Shown here: piece by piece, positions 12,521 to 24,769 of the stretch
Position numbering within the stretch: position 1 is the stretch's first letter
Layout of the letters: each line of letters starts with the position of its first letter
Assembly (NCBI GenBank): GCA_032988165.1
Contig: JANTQF010000229.1
Span: 1-55,423, forward strand
From: Emmonsiellopsis sp. PD_33
Lineage: Eukaryota > Ascomycota > Eurotiomycetes > Onygenales > Ajellomycetaceae
Length of the DNA stretch: 55,423 bases
Direction: 5' to 3'
The notes under the pieces: generated by a model
Told to the model about the DNA's origin: nothing
The model's input: the letters and a program-made list of their open reading frames with translations, nothing else
Databases searched by the model: none
Program-made: the position numbers and the translations under genes

Positions 12521-15117
12521 CTATTGCATGTTAGATAGTAATCTTCTATCTAATAATAGTAATTCTATATATATCTCTCTTGCCTTCTTAAATGATGAGA
12601 TCCATGACACATTATCTTCATCATTAATCTCTAACTCAAACTTACTCTTATTCTGACTATCATAATCTCTAGTAAATAGCCAAGCATTGAGGATCAGATG
12701 ATTTATATGGTTCTTACCCACTATCAAGAGCTATGATGTTAGTCACACATCAAGCTTGTATTCCCAGTTAACCCCAGTAAATAGCCATGTAAATAAGAGG
12801 TCCTTTATCATGTTTAAAACTCTTCTATTTATTACTGAACAGTCTACTTTATTTCATCTTATAACCTTTATCTACCCTAAGTTCTAGATAACATTTCTAC
12901 CTGCAAGTTCATAGTATGGCCCTGCAGCTAGATCAAGCTCTAGTCTATTTTTACCTCCCAAACCAGTACTTCTATCATTCAATGTGGCTTGTAATAAAGT
13001 ACTATTAGTTCTCTACCTCTTAAAACCTTCATCTACATTCAGGTTAAAATCATCATTAGAAAAATCCTACTTCACAGTTTCTAGTAGTCAGCATTTCTTG
13101 CATAGAAAGGTAGAATAATAAATTATACTTACTATATCATCATAACACATTAATCCTTCTAACTTCTTTAACCCCTCTATGTTAATCTCTGTATCACCAC
13201 TGTGACTCTCAAAGCTCTACCACAAACAAGTTTGTTGATGGTTAGTCTAACTCAGATGTATGTTAAGGCCTTCAGATTGACTCAAGGTAGTTAGTAATGA
13301 TCATAGAAAGTTACTATTACTCATTATTAGTTGTGATGCTCATAAATATCTAGCTGATAGTTCCTAAACTTCTAAATGTCAATAAGAACTAGTATTAGAA
13401 GGATATAGGCAAATAATCAATCTAAAACACATCCTGTTGCTCTAATAGAGTCAGGTTAATAGCATCACTCCAGGAATCAATTTATCTGCCAGGCTGATGA
13501 CATTCATCCTGTTGATCTAAACTAGAAGGCTCTGATGATGATAATGCTAACTAATCAGCTATAATGTTTTGATTATCATCAGCATCTAACTCTCTATAAG
13601 GGGGTGAGGATGCTATCCTTCTCCTAATAGCCTGGAAATTATACCTCTAACTATTAACTGCATTTACTTTAGGTCATTTTCATGATGGAGCTATTCTACT
13701 CTCATTTGAGTTCTATTATCTTATATTTAGTATGTTATCAGCAGACAGACCTCAGCTTAAGCCTAGCTTCAGCTTAAATAAAGAATTGTATAGAATTTGG
13801 GTGGGTAGTTAAGACTTATATTAGCTGCAACTAGAGTGCAGAAAGTGCCTATAATGTTTCAGTTAATATATTTCAAGCACAGAGTTCTTAGCTTAAGTTA
13901 GGACTGAGCTTAAGCTGAGGTTTATACACAATCTTGAGCTTATAATTCATACTCACCTAAGATTCTTATATGACATTGATGTTTGATTGGGTGCAATAGT
14001 AGGCATGAAAGAAGAAAAAGAAAGTTAGGAAGTAAGAAGTGCTAATAAACTTTACCTGTGAAGTAAAATTCACATTCATGTAAGTAAGAATATAAATAAA
14101 GAATCATATATAATACATCATTTATTAATTAGCAATAGACATGAGTGCCTCTTTTCATTAGTAAGTTCAAATTAGTCTTCTTCTTCTGACAGTATCAATA
14201 ACAGCAAATTATAGTATACACACTAAAAACTCTAGCTTCAACACAATTTATTTCACTTTGCTGGTAATATAGAATTTATATCATTCTCATTCATTAGCAT
14301 TCATCTCTTTCATTACTGTTTGAAAAGAATGTTCACTATATATCTGCACTGGATCAAACTGATTAAAGTCTAAATACTATATTTTGTACTGATTATAAGT
14401 TATTAAAAGCTCACTTTCAATAAGTCAGTAAAGAAGGCTTAACTATATACAGTCCAAATCATTTCATATATCAGTTTTCTTTCTATTTACCTCTGGTATC
14501 AAATCATCTACCAGACACATTACTGCTAAACTTATTTCAAAATTGTATATAATAATCTGCCAGGCACATATTAAAATTCTCTTCTATTACTCTTGCCTCT
14601 AAACATTCAGGTTGGCAATGCTATTCTGATCCTCTGATTGACTATTCAGTGACATGCAGTAATTATCTTGATTAGAAGTTACTGTGCTATCAAGTAACCT
14701 CTCATTTCTTCATAATTTGTATTATCTCTGATTGTTCTTGCATCACTGTGCCATGACATCCAGGCAATTTTCCCTGATTAAAAATGAGATATTTTGAAAT
14801 ATCCTAAGATAGCTCTCAAATATATACTTAAACATCAGCAGCAGTTTCCCCTTGCTTTACTTCCTTTATAAATTTAAATTAAGAAGCCCATACTTTGCCA
14901 TCCTCCTCTCCAATGATATATATATATCATGATATACTGCACTATCAACCTTTAAGAATGCCTTAACCTTGAGTACTATCCACTCACATAGTATGGCCTG
15001 TGACATGTTCAAAAAACTTACATATTGTGGATGAGAGGTTAAAGAGACACACAATTTATATGCATAGTATGAAAAAAAAATAATAGGAATATAAAAATTA
15101 AATGTAGTAACATACAA
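12521..15117 (-). pseudogene. Unidentified multi-exon relic
   Basis: Several minus-strand frames look like exons of a mutated gene. One begins at 15117 (residues YKLCVSLTSHPQYVSFLNMS, then SLERRMAKYG). A second at ~14690-14200 includes FEISLAVMCLVDDLIPEVNR and YLDFNQFDPVQIYSEHSF. A third at ~13180-12521 includes EGLKKLEGLMCYDDIV, LGGKNRLELDLAAGPYYELA and INDEDNVSWISSFKKAREIY. Stops fall at plausible former Arg/Gln/Trp codons, and GTAAGT-like donors with AG acceptors (for example gtaagt near 13130) separate frames. I cannot assign a family or the exact exon limits. It follows the Plavaka-type transposase in the same orientation and may be a third gene of the same element. Confidence 0.42.
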
Positions 15118-15910
15118 GTAGATTATATTATCATAAATATATAATAATCATTTATTTATGTATAGATCACATCATTTCCACTCTAAATATCATACAATAT
15201 GGGAAGCACATCCCTCAGCTTAAGCCAGGCTGCCCTAAATGAGATATAAAACATAATATAAGATGATAACTAACATTGTCATCCATCTCCCTACTACAAT
15301 AATTAGGGAGATAGATGACAACTTTTTTGAAACTAGGTGCATTATAATAGGCTGACAGCATTCAAAGTTCAAACCACACAGTAGGTAATAATAATTTATA
15401 TTTGATTCTATACTAGCATATAAACTCCTCTATGTGGCAGTACTATTAGTGAATTTAGTATCAGAATGTTAAGATCTTATTAGCTTGACACAGTGGGTAA
15501 GGCAGTCAGATTACATATATATATTTCCAAGGATGTACATTACAATATGACAATATAATACTACTACTATAATTAATGTATCCAGCACCATTTAACTTTC
15601 CACAAGGAATTATACCATCTTTAACAATGTAATCATGTAGTATCATCAAGTTTTAATGTGTTTTAGTCTAACAATAGGATTCCATCTGTTTTGAATGATG
15701 CCATGAACAAGAGATTTACTAAAGTATATATATATATATTTTAGACCATATTAAAAGTATCATTCATCTTAGTGGTTAAGTGGCTCAGTGAGGGTCAAAA
15801 TTATGTCACCTAACTTTGAATGTCAGTTTAAATCAACATAATTTCATTAACCCCTTTTTTTTTACCAACTCACCACAAAGGCCAGTAAAATCATCATAAT
15901 GCAATGTGGC

Positions 15911-16005
15911 TGTGACATAATGAGCATATTCCTCAGCTTAAGCCAGCCTGGCCTACTAATCTGACTTGCTGACTTAAGCTAAGAAATGTGCTCATTACAT
16001 CATAA
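15911..16005. repeat. MITE-like short element with ~36-bp inverted arms
   Basis: The left arm is ATAATGAGCATATTCCTC continuing into AGCTTAAGCCAG; the reverse complement of the right arm reads GTAATGAGCACATTTCTT then AGCTTAAGTCAG. The arms match at nearly all positions, with C/T and G/A differences only, and enclose about 25 bases. Both arms carry the palindrome core AGCTTAAG. The unit is under 100 bp and has no coding capacity. It lies at the 3' end of the Plavaka-type transposase relic. A foldback element or an element-specific regulatory hairpin are both possible. Confidence 0.55.
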
Positions 16006-19000
16006 TATAGCAAGAGAAAATGTGAGCATAACATGATATAACCCTAACTTCTTTAGAACTAATATATTTGATTTTTCTATCAACCTGCCTGTCTCCTGCT
16101 TCATCACTCCTCTCAACCACTTATTACTATTAATCATCTGAAACTATAGAATAACTACTTGAGTCACTTAGAATCTCCTCTTCATTTCTATCATTCTTAT
16201 CTATACTACTCTCTTTATTCTTACCTATACTATTCTCTTCATTCTTAGTTGAATTCTAAACCACTGACTCTCACTCTCTGATACTAGCTTTTAACTGGGA
16301 TACCTATTTATTTGCTAACTAAAGCCCATCTTCTAACCATGTTTCACTATACAAGGTGTTATACTAGTCCTAATTAATATAATTATTGATATAGAATCTC
16401 TTGGTGGTGAAATTCACATGCATATTACTCAGCTGTGTTGAAATAAGGTGAGCATCACATTGTATAGCCTCCACAGGGTAGAAATAACACTTACATATAT
16501 AATGACTCAGATTATTATCAGATGAATTGAACTCTACATATATCTCCACTTCATACATGCCATGGACATCATGTAACTTTCTGAAACACAATTAGAGGAT
16601 ATTAATAAGTATTCCAGTATAATATGCATTTTCATTTCAGTTGAGAATTCTTCCATACTTGTTTACTTAAATACCAGAGTTAATTATAATTATTATTAGT
16701 AAGAGCTGATTAACTATTTACTCTTTAAAAGGCCTATCTATCATCTCATTCCCATTACAAGCTTTTTCATCAGTCAATCAAACATAATCTCACCATTATT
16801 AGCTAAGTACTCCCTACCATGCAGGCATGCATTAAATCTTCTTCTTAATAAGATAATCTATGTCAGATGGATCTCATCCATCTCATTTTCATATCATAAC
16901 TAACTCATGCACCTATATGTGATAGTCAAGTATTAATTGTAAGGTAGGGTGCTAGTCCTTCTTGCTAGTGAGCTAGAGACATCTATATGCAATAAAAATT
17001 AGCAATGTATGCAGGAAAATCTCACATATATAGCCCAGTCTCTTAGTCACCTCTCTGACTATTATGATATGATGTAGTAGTGATTGGTGGAGATCTCCTC
17101 ACAAAGGATGTCATGAGATATTCTTTAAGTTAATAACTCATAATGTAATAACTAACTTTATCCCAAGTTGATCTTCAGCTGTAACTATACTTAAACTAAT
17201 AGTATTAATATAGAGTAATGTGTTCTCTGACTCTATTATATGTATATATCTTCAATTGTGCTTAATCAGCTGCCATTCATGGCCAACACATTTATTAATA
17301 TTACAGTAATAGGCCTTTACATGATATTTGTAGCCAGTCTCACTATACTTAGTATTAAAGTCATTCAGGGTTTCATATTTGCAAATAAACTTAATATAGT
17401 AGATAAGAACATAAAATTTTACAAAGTTGAAGTAGCTAATATTAGATGAATCACATTTCTTAGGGAATAGATAATAAAGATAAAATGCCTATTTAAGTAC
17501 ATTAATTTACTTTAAGGTATTCTTTAAGTATTCTAGGGTTTCATCATCATGGGAGTAGTACTGTGCATAGAATAAAAAGTCAATCACAGCTTGAGCATAT
17601 AGAAGGGCAGGTTGGCACCAATGGAGCAATAAAGAGATAATGACTGAGATTAACTGCTGTGATAGAGCCTTATGCTGTAACCTAGATCACTATTTAAAGC
17701 AGCTGAAGTTAATAAAATGCTAAAGATCTAAGTAGAGAGGAACATACTTAAATCAGTCATCAAGCTATTCTATTCTATCTACCTGAGATATTAGTGGGGT
17801 TGCCTGGTTCTTAGTTCATCAGATAGATTTAATAAGGTTCTGAACTATTTTCTGAAGCCATTCAACTAGGTACTGAACTATACTCTTAAGTAACTGGTGG
17901 AGAATATCAATCATCATTACTTTATGAATATTAATTCATGAGTAGCATCAGGTAAAGAAGTTAATATTATAAACAATTATGATAGAATCAATGGATAAGG
18001 GATCATCTTCTTGCTGCTGAATCTAGCCCTGCATCTATCTATATGTGCATGTTGGGAAGACCTTTAAGAGGTCTTAACACTCAGTGGGGGGGATAAGATA
18101 GATTGAACAGTGCTAGTTGTTTTTTATACCCATAATCAAAACTTACTCTTCATAGTCAGCTATGAATCCAGCTATTACTAGAAAATAGTATTAAATGTAA
18201 CCATCAGTATATTCAACAAACATGCTAGTAATACCCAAGATCTCAATAGCTATAGCATTATTAGTACCTGCTAGTATAGATAAGATCACTGAGACTTACA
18301 CTTAAGTATCTCAGCTATACAAGTATGATAAAGCTGGATCTTTGTGACTTGATCAATCTTCTTAACAATAGGAAGATAGGTAATCTTCTGAAGACTGATT
18401 GTCTTTTGTGCACAGTAAATCTTATAGGGAAGGTTTCTAATAGTAAAGTATACAGGTTAAGATATCTGGTCCCCATGATGCATGGAGAGCTATGTCTTAT
18501 CAGAGGTAAAAATCAATAGGATTAGTGTTGAGTAGGCTGGAAGTTTTCATTGTGTATCTCACTATTAGTTGGTTGTATGCATCTCAGTATATATTCATTG
18601 ATTTAACTCAGAGAATTGCTGTATAGATACATACTGTAAGAAGTTCTTAAATGGAAGGTGTCCAAGTAATCAGCAAATAATATTATTTACTCTTTAGTGT
18701 GAGAGAATAATATTAATTATCATTCCATCAGTAGATGTTATTAATATTATGGTGTCAATAAATTCATCACATCATGCCTCATCTGTGGTTAGACCACTGT
18801 TAATGATACTATGAAATTATTGGGTAGTATGAAAGGAGAGTCCATTGGTAACAGTGTGAAGATAGAGTGAGGTGAGAAATTAATTAATAGCACTGCTGGA
18901 AAGTCCAGTGTTAAGAAAGAATCATGTAAGGTTATATTTAATCTCACTTTTAAAGCCCTCATACTGGGCTATTATTATTCTAATGGAGAAGTTGAACATT

Positions 19001-19487
19001 AGATTAATGCAACTTGAAACTAAACATTTAGCTGGTTGTAGTAAGAGTTCTTTATAAGTAATAGTATAGATATTCAAAACTGAGGTTTTTATAGCTTATA
19101 ATGATAATAATGAGATAAAGAAGGCTGCCTCTAGGTTTATATCTTCTTTCTAGTAGATTCAATTAGTTAGCATTATCTTTAATAGCAACTTGAAAAAGCC
19201 TGCTACCAGGAGAGGAAGCATAGAACTCAGCTTAAGCTAAGAACACAGTATAATATGGACAACTTTTCTTAAAATATAGTAATATATATGTTAGGGTGGT
19301 TTAAAGCTAGTTCCACATTTATAGGGTCTAGTATAGTACTAGAAGTATCAACTACATCTAAGTCTCTATTAGCTGTGAGATCCTGTGGTTGTTCACTGAA
19401 AGATAGGGCTATAAGAGCATATTTAGTGAGAGGTTGTATGAGTACTGAAAGAGGTATAATAGATTGACTGGTACTAGTTAACATCAT
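16000..19487 (-). pseudogene. Plavaka-type (CACTA-like) transposase, RIP-degraded
   Basis: Plavaka elements are fungal DNA transposons of the CACTA/EnSpm group. On the minus strand a probable ATG at 19487 (MMLTSTSQSIIPLS) leads, after an intron, to hallmark segments. These are EMHTTN***DTQ (18582-18550; the three stops replace the conserved Trp-Trp-Trp), TLILLIFTSDKT (~18530), PVYFTIRNLP (~18450) and AGFIADYEE*VLIMG (18172). Next come IHKVMMIDILHQLLKSIVQY (~17940), YAQAVIDFLFYAQYYSHDDE (~17590) and NDFNTKYSETGYKYHVKAYY (17365). A 50-nt intron at 18250-18299 (GTAAGT, TACTAAT, ATAG) restores the frame exactly. The C-terminal part includes HVNFTTKRFYI (~16410) and an acidic Ser-rich tail, with an uncertain stop near 16000. 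The product would be about 1,100 residues. It follows the SNF2-like gene in the same orientation, 530 bases apart. Confidence 0.75.
18250..18299 (-). other. Intron of the Plavaka-type transposase relic
   Basis: Donor GTAAGT at 18299, branch site TACTAAT, acceptor ATAG ending at 18250, 50 nt. The frame before it (codons starting at multiples of 3) and after it (multiples of 3 plus 1) join exactly when it is removed. Splice signals surviving in a RIP-degraded gene support that the frame once coded. Confidence 0.75.
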
Positions 19488-20019
19488 TTTTAATACTTTT
19501 TACTTTGCTTGAATCATGGCTGAGCATTTCTTTTAGTGATGACTGAGGCTGCTCTGACTGTTGATAGCTTTTTAGTAGTATGAATAAGCATGAGTATAGG
19601 TAGAGTTCTTCATAGTAAAAGATTCAATGCTTGGTGTTGAGTATAGAGCTAGGGCTGAACAAGGATAATAGAGACTAGAATGTTATTATTTGGTGTATCA
19701 CTTAAAAGCTGATTGAAGGAGCATACAACAATTTAGACCTAGTAGAATTAGTCATAATGTAGATTAAATGAATCAATTAAAATATTAATAAATGCATTCT
19801 TAGTTAACTAACTAGTTTGTATATAATTAATGATATGATAAAAATAGAGAGGTAAAGATAGGGAGAATAAATAAAGCTCAGCTTAAGTTAAATAGCAGGC
19901 ATGATTACTAGTAGGTACTAACAAACTTTTAAGTTAAATCAAAACAGACAAAATAAAAACATAGGCTGGCTGGGGTAAATTTAATTGGGCAGAGGCTTAC
20001 ATACTTTACAGATAGAGTT
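19488..20019. other. Spacer between SNF2-like and transposase relics
   Basis: About 530 AT-rich bases, presumably the promoter of the minus-strand transposase. It holds one palindrome copy at 19877. The open plus-strand frame that begins at 19985 overlaps the 3' end of the SNF2-like gene and is its antisense, so it was not taken as a gene. Confidence 0.45.
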
Positions 20020-23000
20020 TTATTGGCTGAGGAGGTTATTTACATTAGAAGGAAAACCCCTGATGATGAATTTAGTAGGCTTGTCTAACTTAGCTTGCTT
20101 AACTTGCTTGAAAGCAGAGAGGGTAATAGTACTTGTAGAGGATTATTTGTATGAGTTCAGACTTGCATTATTTAAGAAGGAAGGTAATCCTGACACCTGG
20201 GGATTTCCCAAAGAAGCAACTAATTCAGAAATGGATAATAGACTGAATATAGGAGAATAGAATAATTCATTTGAAGGGGAAGGAAGCATATATCTGAGTG
20301 GGCTTGATGTGGGCACCCTGGAAGGTGTTTTAGACTGGGGTTTTTTAGCTGAGAATCCTAACACTAAAATAATCTTTAATTTACCTATTATATGACTGAT
20401 AGCCCCTCTGATATTCAGCTGTCAGATTATGTTGATCTGTGCAGGTATGAGGTTAAGATTATTAATGTTATCTCAGGCTAGTTAGAATGTAGACTGTCCA
20501 AATATTTTCTAAATAAAGATTATAATATAGGTTTTAATTACTTATTCTATCTGATCTTTTTTATGTTAGGAAGGGAGAAAAGTGTTCTGATCTTAGCTTA
20601 AGTTAAGATCTTGAAATGCTGTGAGGCCTTGAGCAATAATTTGAGATGTGAATTTTATGATTGCCTTTACTTTAATAAATCTATTGAAGGTGTTGGCAGT
20701 TGATATAATTCATATACATTATAGATATTCTTGATTTATTCAATGTATATGATGCAGAGCTTGAAGCATGTTATTAGTATTAGAGAGAAGTTCAAATAGC
20801 ATCATATCACTGTAAATTCTATGAAGATTCAAACTGGTCATATCAGTATAGTAGTTGATGATTAATATCTTCATTGAATAGTTAGAATTGTTGAAGTCAT
20901 CCACAGTTTCTACACATTTATGGCTAGTTATGAACACACAGATAACACTAATATTCATATTGAAAAGGATTATGAACATCTCCATGATAAATACTACTAT
21001 AAAGAACTAATAAAAGACTAAAAGATCTTACTGCCATGTAACAACAACCTTGTTGATAATGGATAATAGATACAGAAACTTAGCAGATAAATAATAGAGT
21101 AGAGTCACAACCCATACTCTATCAGTAGGAATATAGGAGATTAAATTGTTGTGAATTATATAGAATAAGAACTATACTGCATCTCTATTTACCTTCTAGT
21201 GCTATTTATTGATATTGATGGCAAGGTTTCCCTCTCATTTGACTAATGTTACTTCAAATAATTGTGATAGGCACAGTAAGAATGAGGTATGCTGAAGTTG
21301 GCAGTATATACTCATATCAAATTTTCCTGTATTAGCTGAATTGAGTGTATTATCTGAATTTGCTGAGAGTGTAGAATTATTAGTCTTAATAGAGAGTTTC
21401 AGTGTGAGCTTTACATGAGTCACTTGATACTCTGCTAACTACTTATTAGCTATTGAACAGTCTATTATAATAACTATATAGGGAGGTATGTGTCTCCCCA
21501 TGACAGCTTTGCTCCCATGAGTTGATTTGTTCATTAAAATTGAGATATCTATTGTAGATCCTATGATTTGTTGCAAAACCAGCTAGTTGATTATTTTCAG
21601 TATGACTAATAATGTATGATGATGAGATAGTAAATCATCACTTGCAAATAATTTTTAAAAGAGAATAGGGTTTAAGATATGCATGTAGCTGAGTCCACAC
21701 TCAGGGGCTAAGATGTACTCAGTCAGAGGGTTCTCTATAGACTAGTAGTTAATAGAGGATCCTCATTTCTCTCTAAATGAAAGATAAAGTGGGCCATGCA
21801 AATCACACACATAATTTGCCATGTAAGTACCCATTATGAGTAGTAGATCTATATAAGAAATCATTAATATAGTATGATATATTCTTATTCTGAGGTTCTT
21901 CATGATGTGAGCTTCATCTAGTAATATAAGATTAAAGCAAAACTTCTTCAGCTATAATGATATAACTGTATCTGTAGGGTTCAGGATGACATAGGCATCT
22001 TCAGTATTATATCAATTAATGAGCTTATTACTTTCACCATTATCTTTAGCACTATCATCTTTGTAAATAGGTGAATCAGAGGGTTGCAGTTTAGTGCAGC
22101 TAGTAAGCACTGAATGAGAGTCTTAGCTTAAGCTAAGATGAATGAACTTCTTACACATTATATAATGTGTTTATATTAAATATGAGGTCACAATGAGTAT
22201 ATGCACTGTTTCAGATTTTAAGGTATTAATGGTTAATATAAGGGTTCACAATGCCTTTTCATTAATTATAAGGGATTACTTTCTTAGGTCTGAAATCCCA
22301 CTCAGCCTGACAGATAAGTAAAATATGTGCAGTATGAACATGTCATAAAATTACAACTAAATCTTATTGGCTCAAGTGTATATAAGATGCAAGGGAATAA
22401 AAATAATTGATGAGAGATATTTTGAGCTAACCTCTTAAAATAAATGTTAGAAGAAAGTGATGCTGAGGACCTGAATTATTTTATCAAGTCCCATCTGATT
22501 AACTAGTATGATGACATGTTGCTCCTTAAGGATAATAACAAGCATTACTATGCTATTAACTTGTTAGGGTTTTAATTCTGTGTTGCTAATTACTGATGCC
22601 TTAGAATCAAGATGTAATAGTGAAGTTAATTATTTGTAACTAAGTAAGTTAATATTAGTAGAATTAAGTAGCTCTTTCATTGTGTTATTAATGGTTAACA
22701 GCTTGAAGATTGTCATCAGTTCAGTGAGAATATCAGAGTCAATGGTTTGCCCTAAGGCATTATTGTGAGCTTTGAAAATGTCTGGGATATTAGAAGTAAG
22801 ATGCTGAATGAGAATGTACTCTTCTTCAGAGATTAGATGGGAAAAATCAACTATAATGAGAATTATATTTTGATTGATCTAGGCTTTAATTATATTTAAA
22901 TGATTGGATGTGTCTGCCATTTCATTACCAGTAATGTCAGTGGGATTAAATGTTGAGCTGATTGATTCATATTGTTCAATAAGTAAATTGAAGTTAATGA

Positions 23001-23607
23001 GTTGCCAGTGGAGATTGATATTGATAAAAGCAAATTCTAATTCAGATCAGTACATTAAGATCTCAATAGTTTAATTATTAGCATTGAAATAGTTGTTGAG
23101 CTACTTTGCAATGAATTTGAGAAATCAAATCATTGCAAATAGATATTCTAAGTTTGTAGAGGAATTAAGTCAGATATCTATAGGAAAGATTGTTGTGAGT
23201 TACTCAATCATCAAACAATATATGTAAATTACAGCCTTTAGGTTCCCTTTAATGTTAGACAGCCACTTAAAGTCAGACTTGAGAATATTGTATTAGAAGA
23301 CCTCTAATAGAAAAAGAAACATAAGAGCACTAACTTCTACTCAGCTCTGAAATTTATGATCAGTGCCTATATGATTATAGGAGTTCTTATGGATATCTAT
23401 AAAGTTATTTAGTAATTTATGGATGCAGGGCTTTTAAACCCAGTTAAGAAAGGCAGAAATGATAGTGAATCTCAATGTGCTAATTAGTAGAAGTAAAGAT
23501 GATTGCAGCTGATTAGGCTTGATGAGCTTAATTCTCACCTCAGTGAACTTTAAATGGATTAGTTTAGGTTTCTCTGAGAGCTTGGCATTGGCTTTTTTGC
23601 CAGCCAT
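20020..23607 (-). pseudogene. SNF2-family DNA-dependent ATPase, RIP-degraded
   Basis: ATG at 23607 opens MAGKKANAKLSEKPKLI, and the same frame continues to TAA at 20020-20022: 1,195 codons plus stop with no frame change. SNF2 proteins use ATP to move along DNA or remodel nucleosomes. Motif I reads QMGLDKIIQVLS at codon ~371 (family QMGLGKTIQ; Gly to Asp, Thr to Ile). Motif II is intact, LILLDEAHIMKNLR at codon ~560, followed by motif III, LLIMGTYMANYV (family LTGTPMxN). The C-terminal lobe has NMNISVICVFITSH and MTSLNLHRIY, then SNTNNMLQALHHIH near codon 950 (family NxxxxQAxxRxHRIGQ). A Pro/Ser-rich tail follows. The Walker A changes alone would kill it. It heads a same-strand array with the Plavaka-type transposase, and a palindrome copy lies just upstream of the ATG. 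A decayed host paralogue is possible. Confidence 0.84.
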
Positions 23608-24769
23608 CTATGAGAATATTAGAATAAGGTTACAGCTGACAGCTTAGTAGGAAATGTGGGGTAGAGGCTAGGGCAGATGAGTAGTAGTCTTAGCTTAAGC
23701 TTAGCCTACACTAGTCTAAATATAACTAAGTGTTTGTTGGCATAAATGCTGACTAAGCACATGAACATGGAACACAACTCATCTTGACATTATAATTTAA
23801 ATAGGTGCAGATACATATAACAGACAATTTTGATGTGATCTTCTACTAATTTTCTTGTGAATAATAAGTTTTTCAGGATTATATAAGTAAATTTAGTAGG
23901 GGAGGGTAGAAATGAACATTTAACAATGTTGTAGAAATAAAAGTGTTAATGATGCATGATACTAGTAATATTAAGAAGGTTGTCAGAAAAAGAGTTTAAA
24001 ATTGTGATGAGAGGTTTAAGAAGATGTGCACACTAGCTGAGCTTAAGCTGAGAAATATAGCTCACTGGCTTGCCCACCTATAATAGTGCCAGTAAATTAG
24101 TGAAGTCAATTGAATTTGGAGGAAAGAGTAGCTGCTAGTATGAAAGAATAAGATTAAGAACACAGTAAAGAGTGCTATACTAGTAGATAGAGTCTTGTAT
24201 ATTTAAATTATTTATAGCATTGAAGCATCATGGGCATATATACTCTTCATTAATAAAGCCAAGTAATAGTAATAAGAGTATTATGCTTGGGTTAGCTAAG
24301 TTTTATTCATAACTATTCTTATAATGCTCATTGCTGCAAATCAAAGGAAACATAGAACACTGATATGAAGTAAGAAGCATATAAAATGCTATTTTAATAA
24401 AGTATTATTATTCTTCTTTATGTGTTGACCTCCTAAAGCTACAAATTAAAGAAAATATAGGATACTAGTATGAAGCAAGAAGCATATAATAGAATGCTAT
24501 TTTAATGAAGTATTATTATTCCTCTTTATGTATATGATTAATAATAGTTTGTATAGGAGGTACTAGTATGTATAATGAAAATAAAGATATTAGTGCATAA
24601 TGGAAGAAACACCTCTTTACTTACTATCTCATTGTCTGCTAGTGATACTAATTATAGAGATTTATCTACTCTAATTTCATCCTTTAATTTCATTCTTTCT
24701 GCATATCTTACCCTAAGACCTCTAATAGATTATTAAGCCCTTAGCTTCCATATCAGTCTTATAGAGTAT
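23608..24769. other. Upstream region of the SNF2-like relic, with palindromes
   Basis: About 1.2 kb without a supported gene. Palindrome copies sit at 23689-23704 and 24037-24052, the first about 80 bases before the SNF2-like ATG. A ~105-bp tandem duplication lies at 24333-24536. This would be the 5' end of the composite transposon block, but I found no clear terminal inverted repeat. Confidence 0.45.
24333..24536. repeat. Two-copy tandem repeat, 105-bp period
   Basis: Unit 1 starts gctgcaaatcaaaggaaac at 24333 and unit 2 starts gctacaaattaaagaaaat at 24438. They share gaag-aagaagcatataa, atgctattttaat-aagtat and tattattct/cctctttatg. Differences are mostly G/A and C/T, as expected after RIP of a duplicated segment, plus a short indel. 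Confidence 0.75.

Larger units (their letters stand above)
11671..24052. repeat. Dispersed 16-bp palindrome family CTYAGCTTAAGCTRAG
   Basis: Full or near-full copies start at 11671, 11716, 11761, 13751, 13887, 13904, 15214, 15932, 15971, 19226, 19877, 20592, 22122, 23689 and 24037; one more perfect copy (CTCAGCTTAAGCTGAG) is at 37373-37388, past the LTR retrotransposon. I saw none elsewhere in the window. The motif is self-complementary. One copy sits 82-97 bases upstream of the SNF2-like start codon, others lie inside or between genes. Such restricted repetition is what one expects for element-specific binding sites or for ends of tiny non-autonomous elements. Function is inferred, not shown. 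Confidence 0.75.

Noticed and set aside
17240..17449. Plus-strand 69-codon open frame
   Set aside because: Antisense to the conserved NDFNTKYSE region of the Plavaka-type transposase.
19985..20260. Plus-strand 91-codon open frame
   Set aside because: Antisense to the C-terminal end of the SNF2-like relic, which has the motif support.
11671..24052. Palindrome copies as a CRISPR-like array
   Set aside because: Spacing is irregular from 17 bases to several kb, the motif is palindromic and the genome is eukaryotic.
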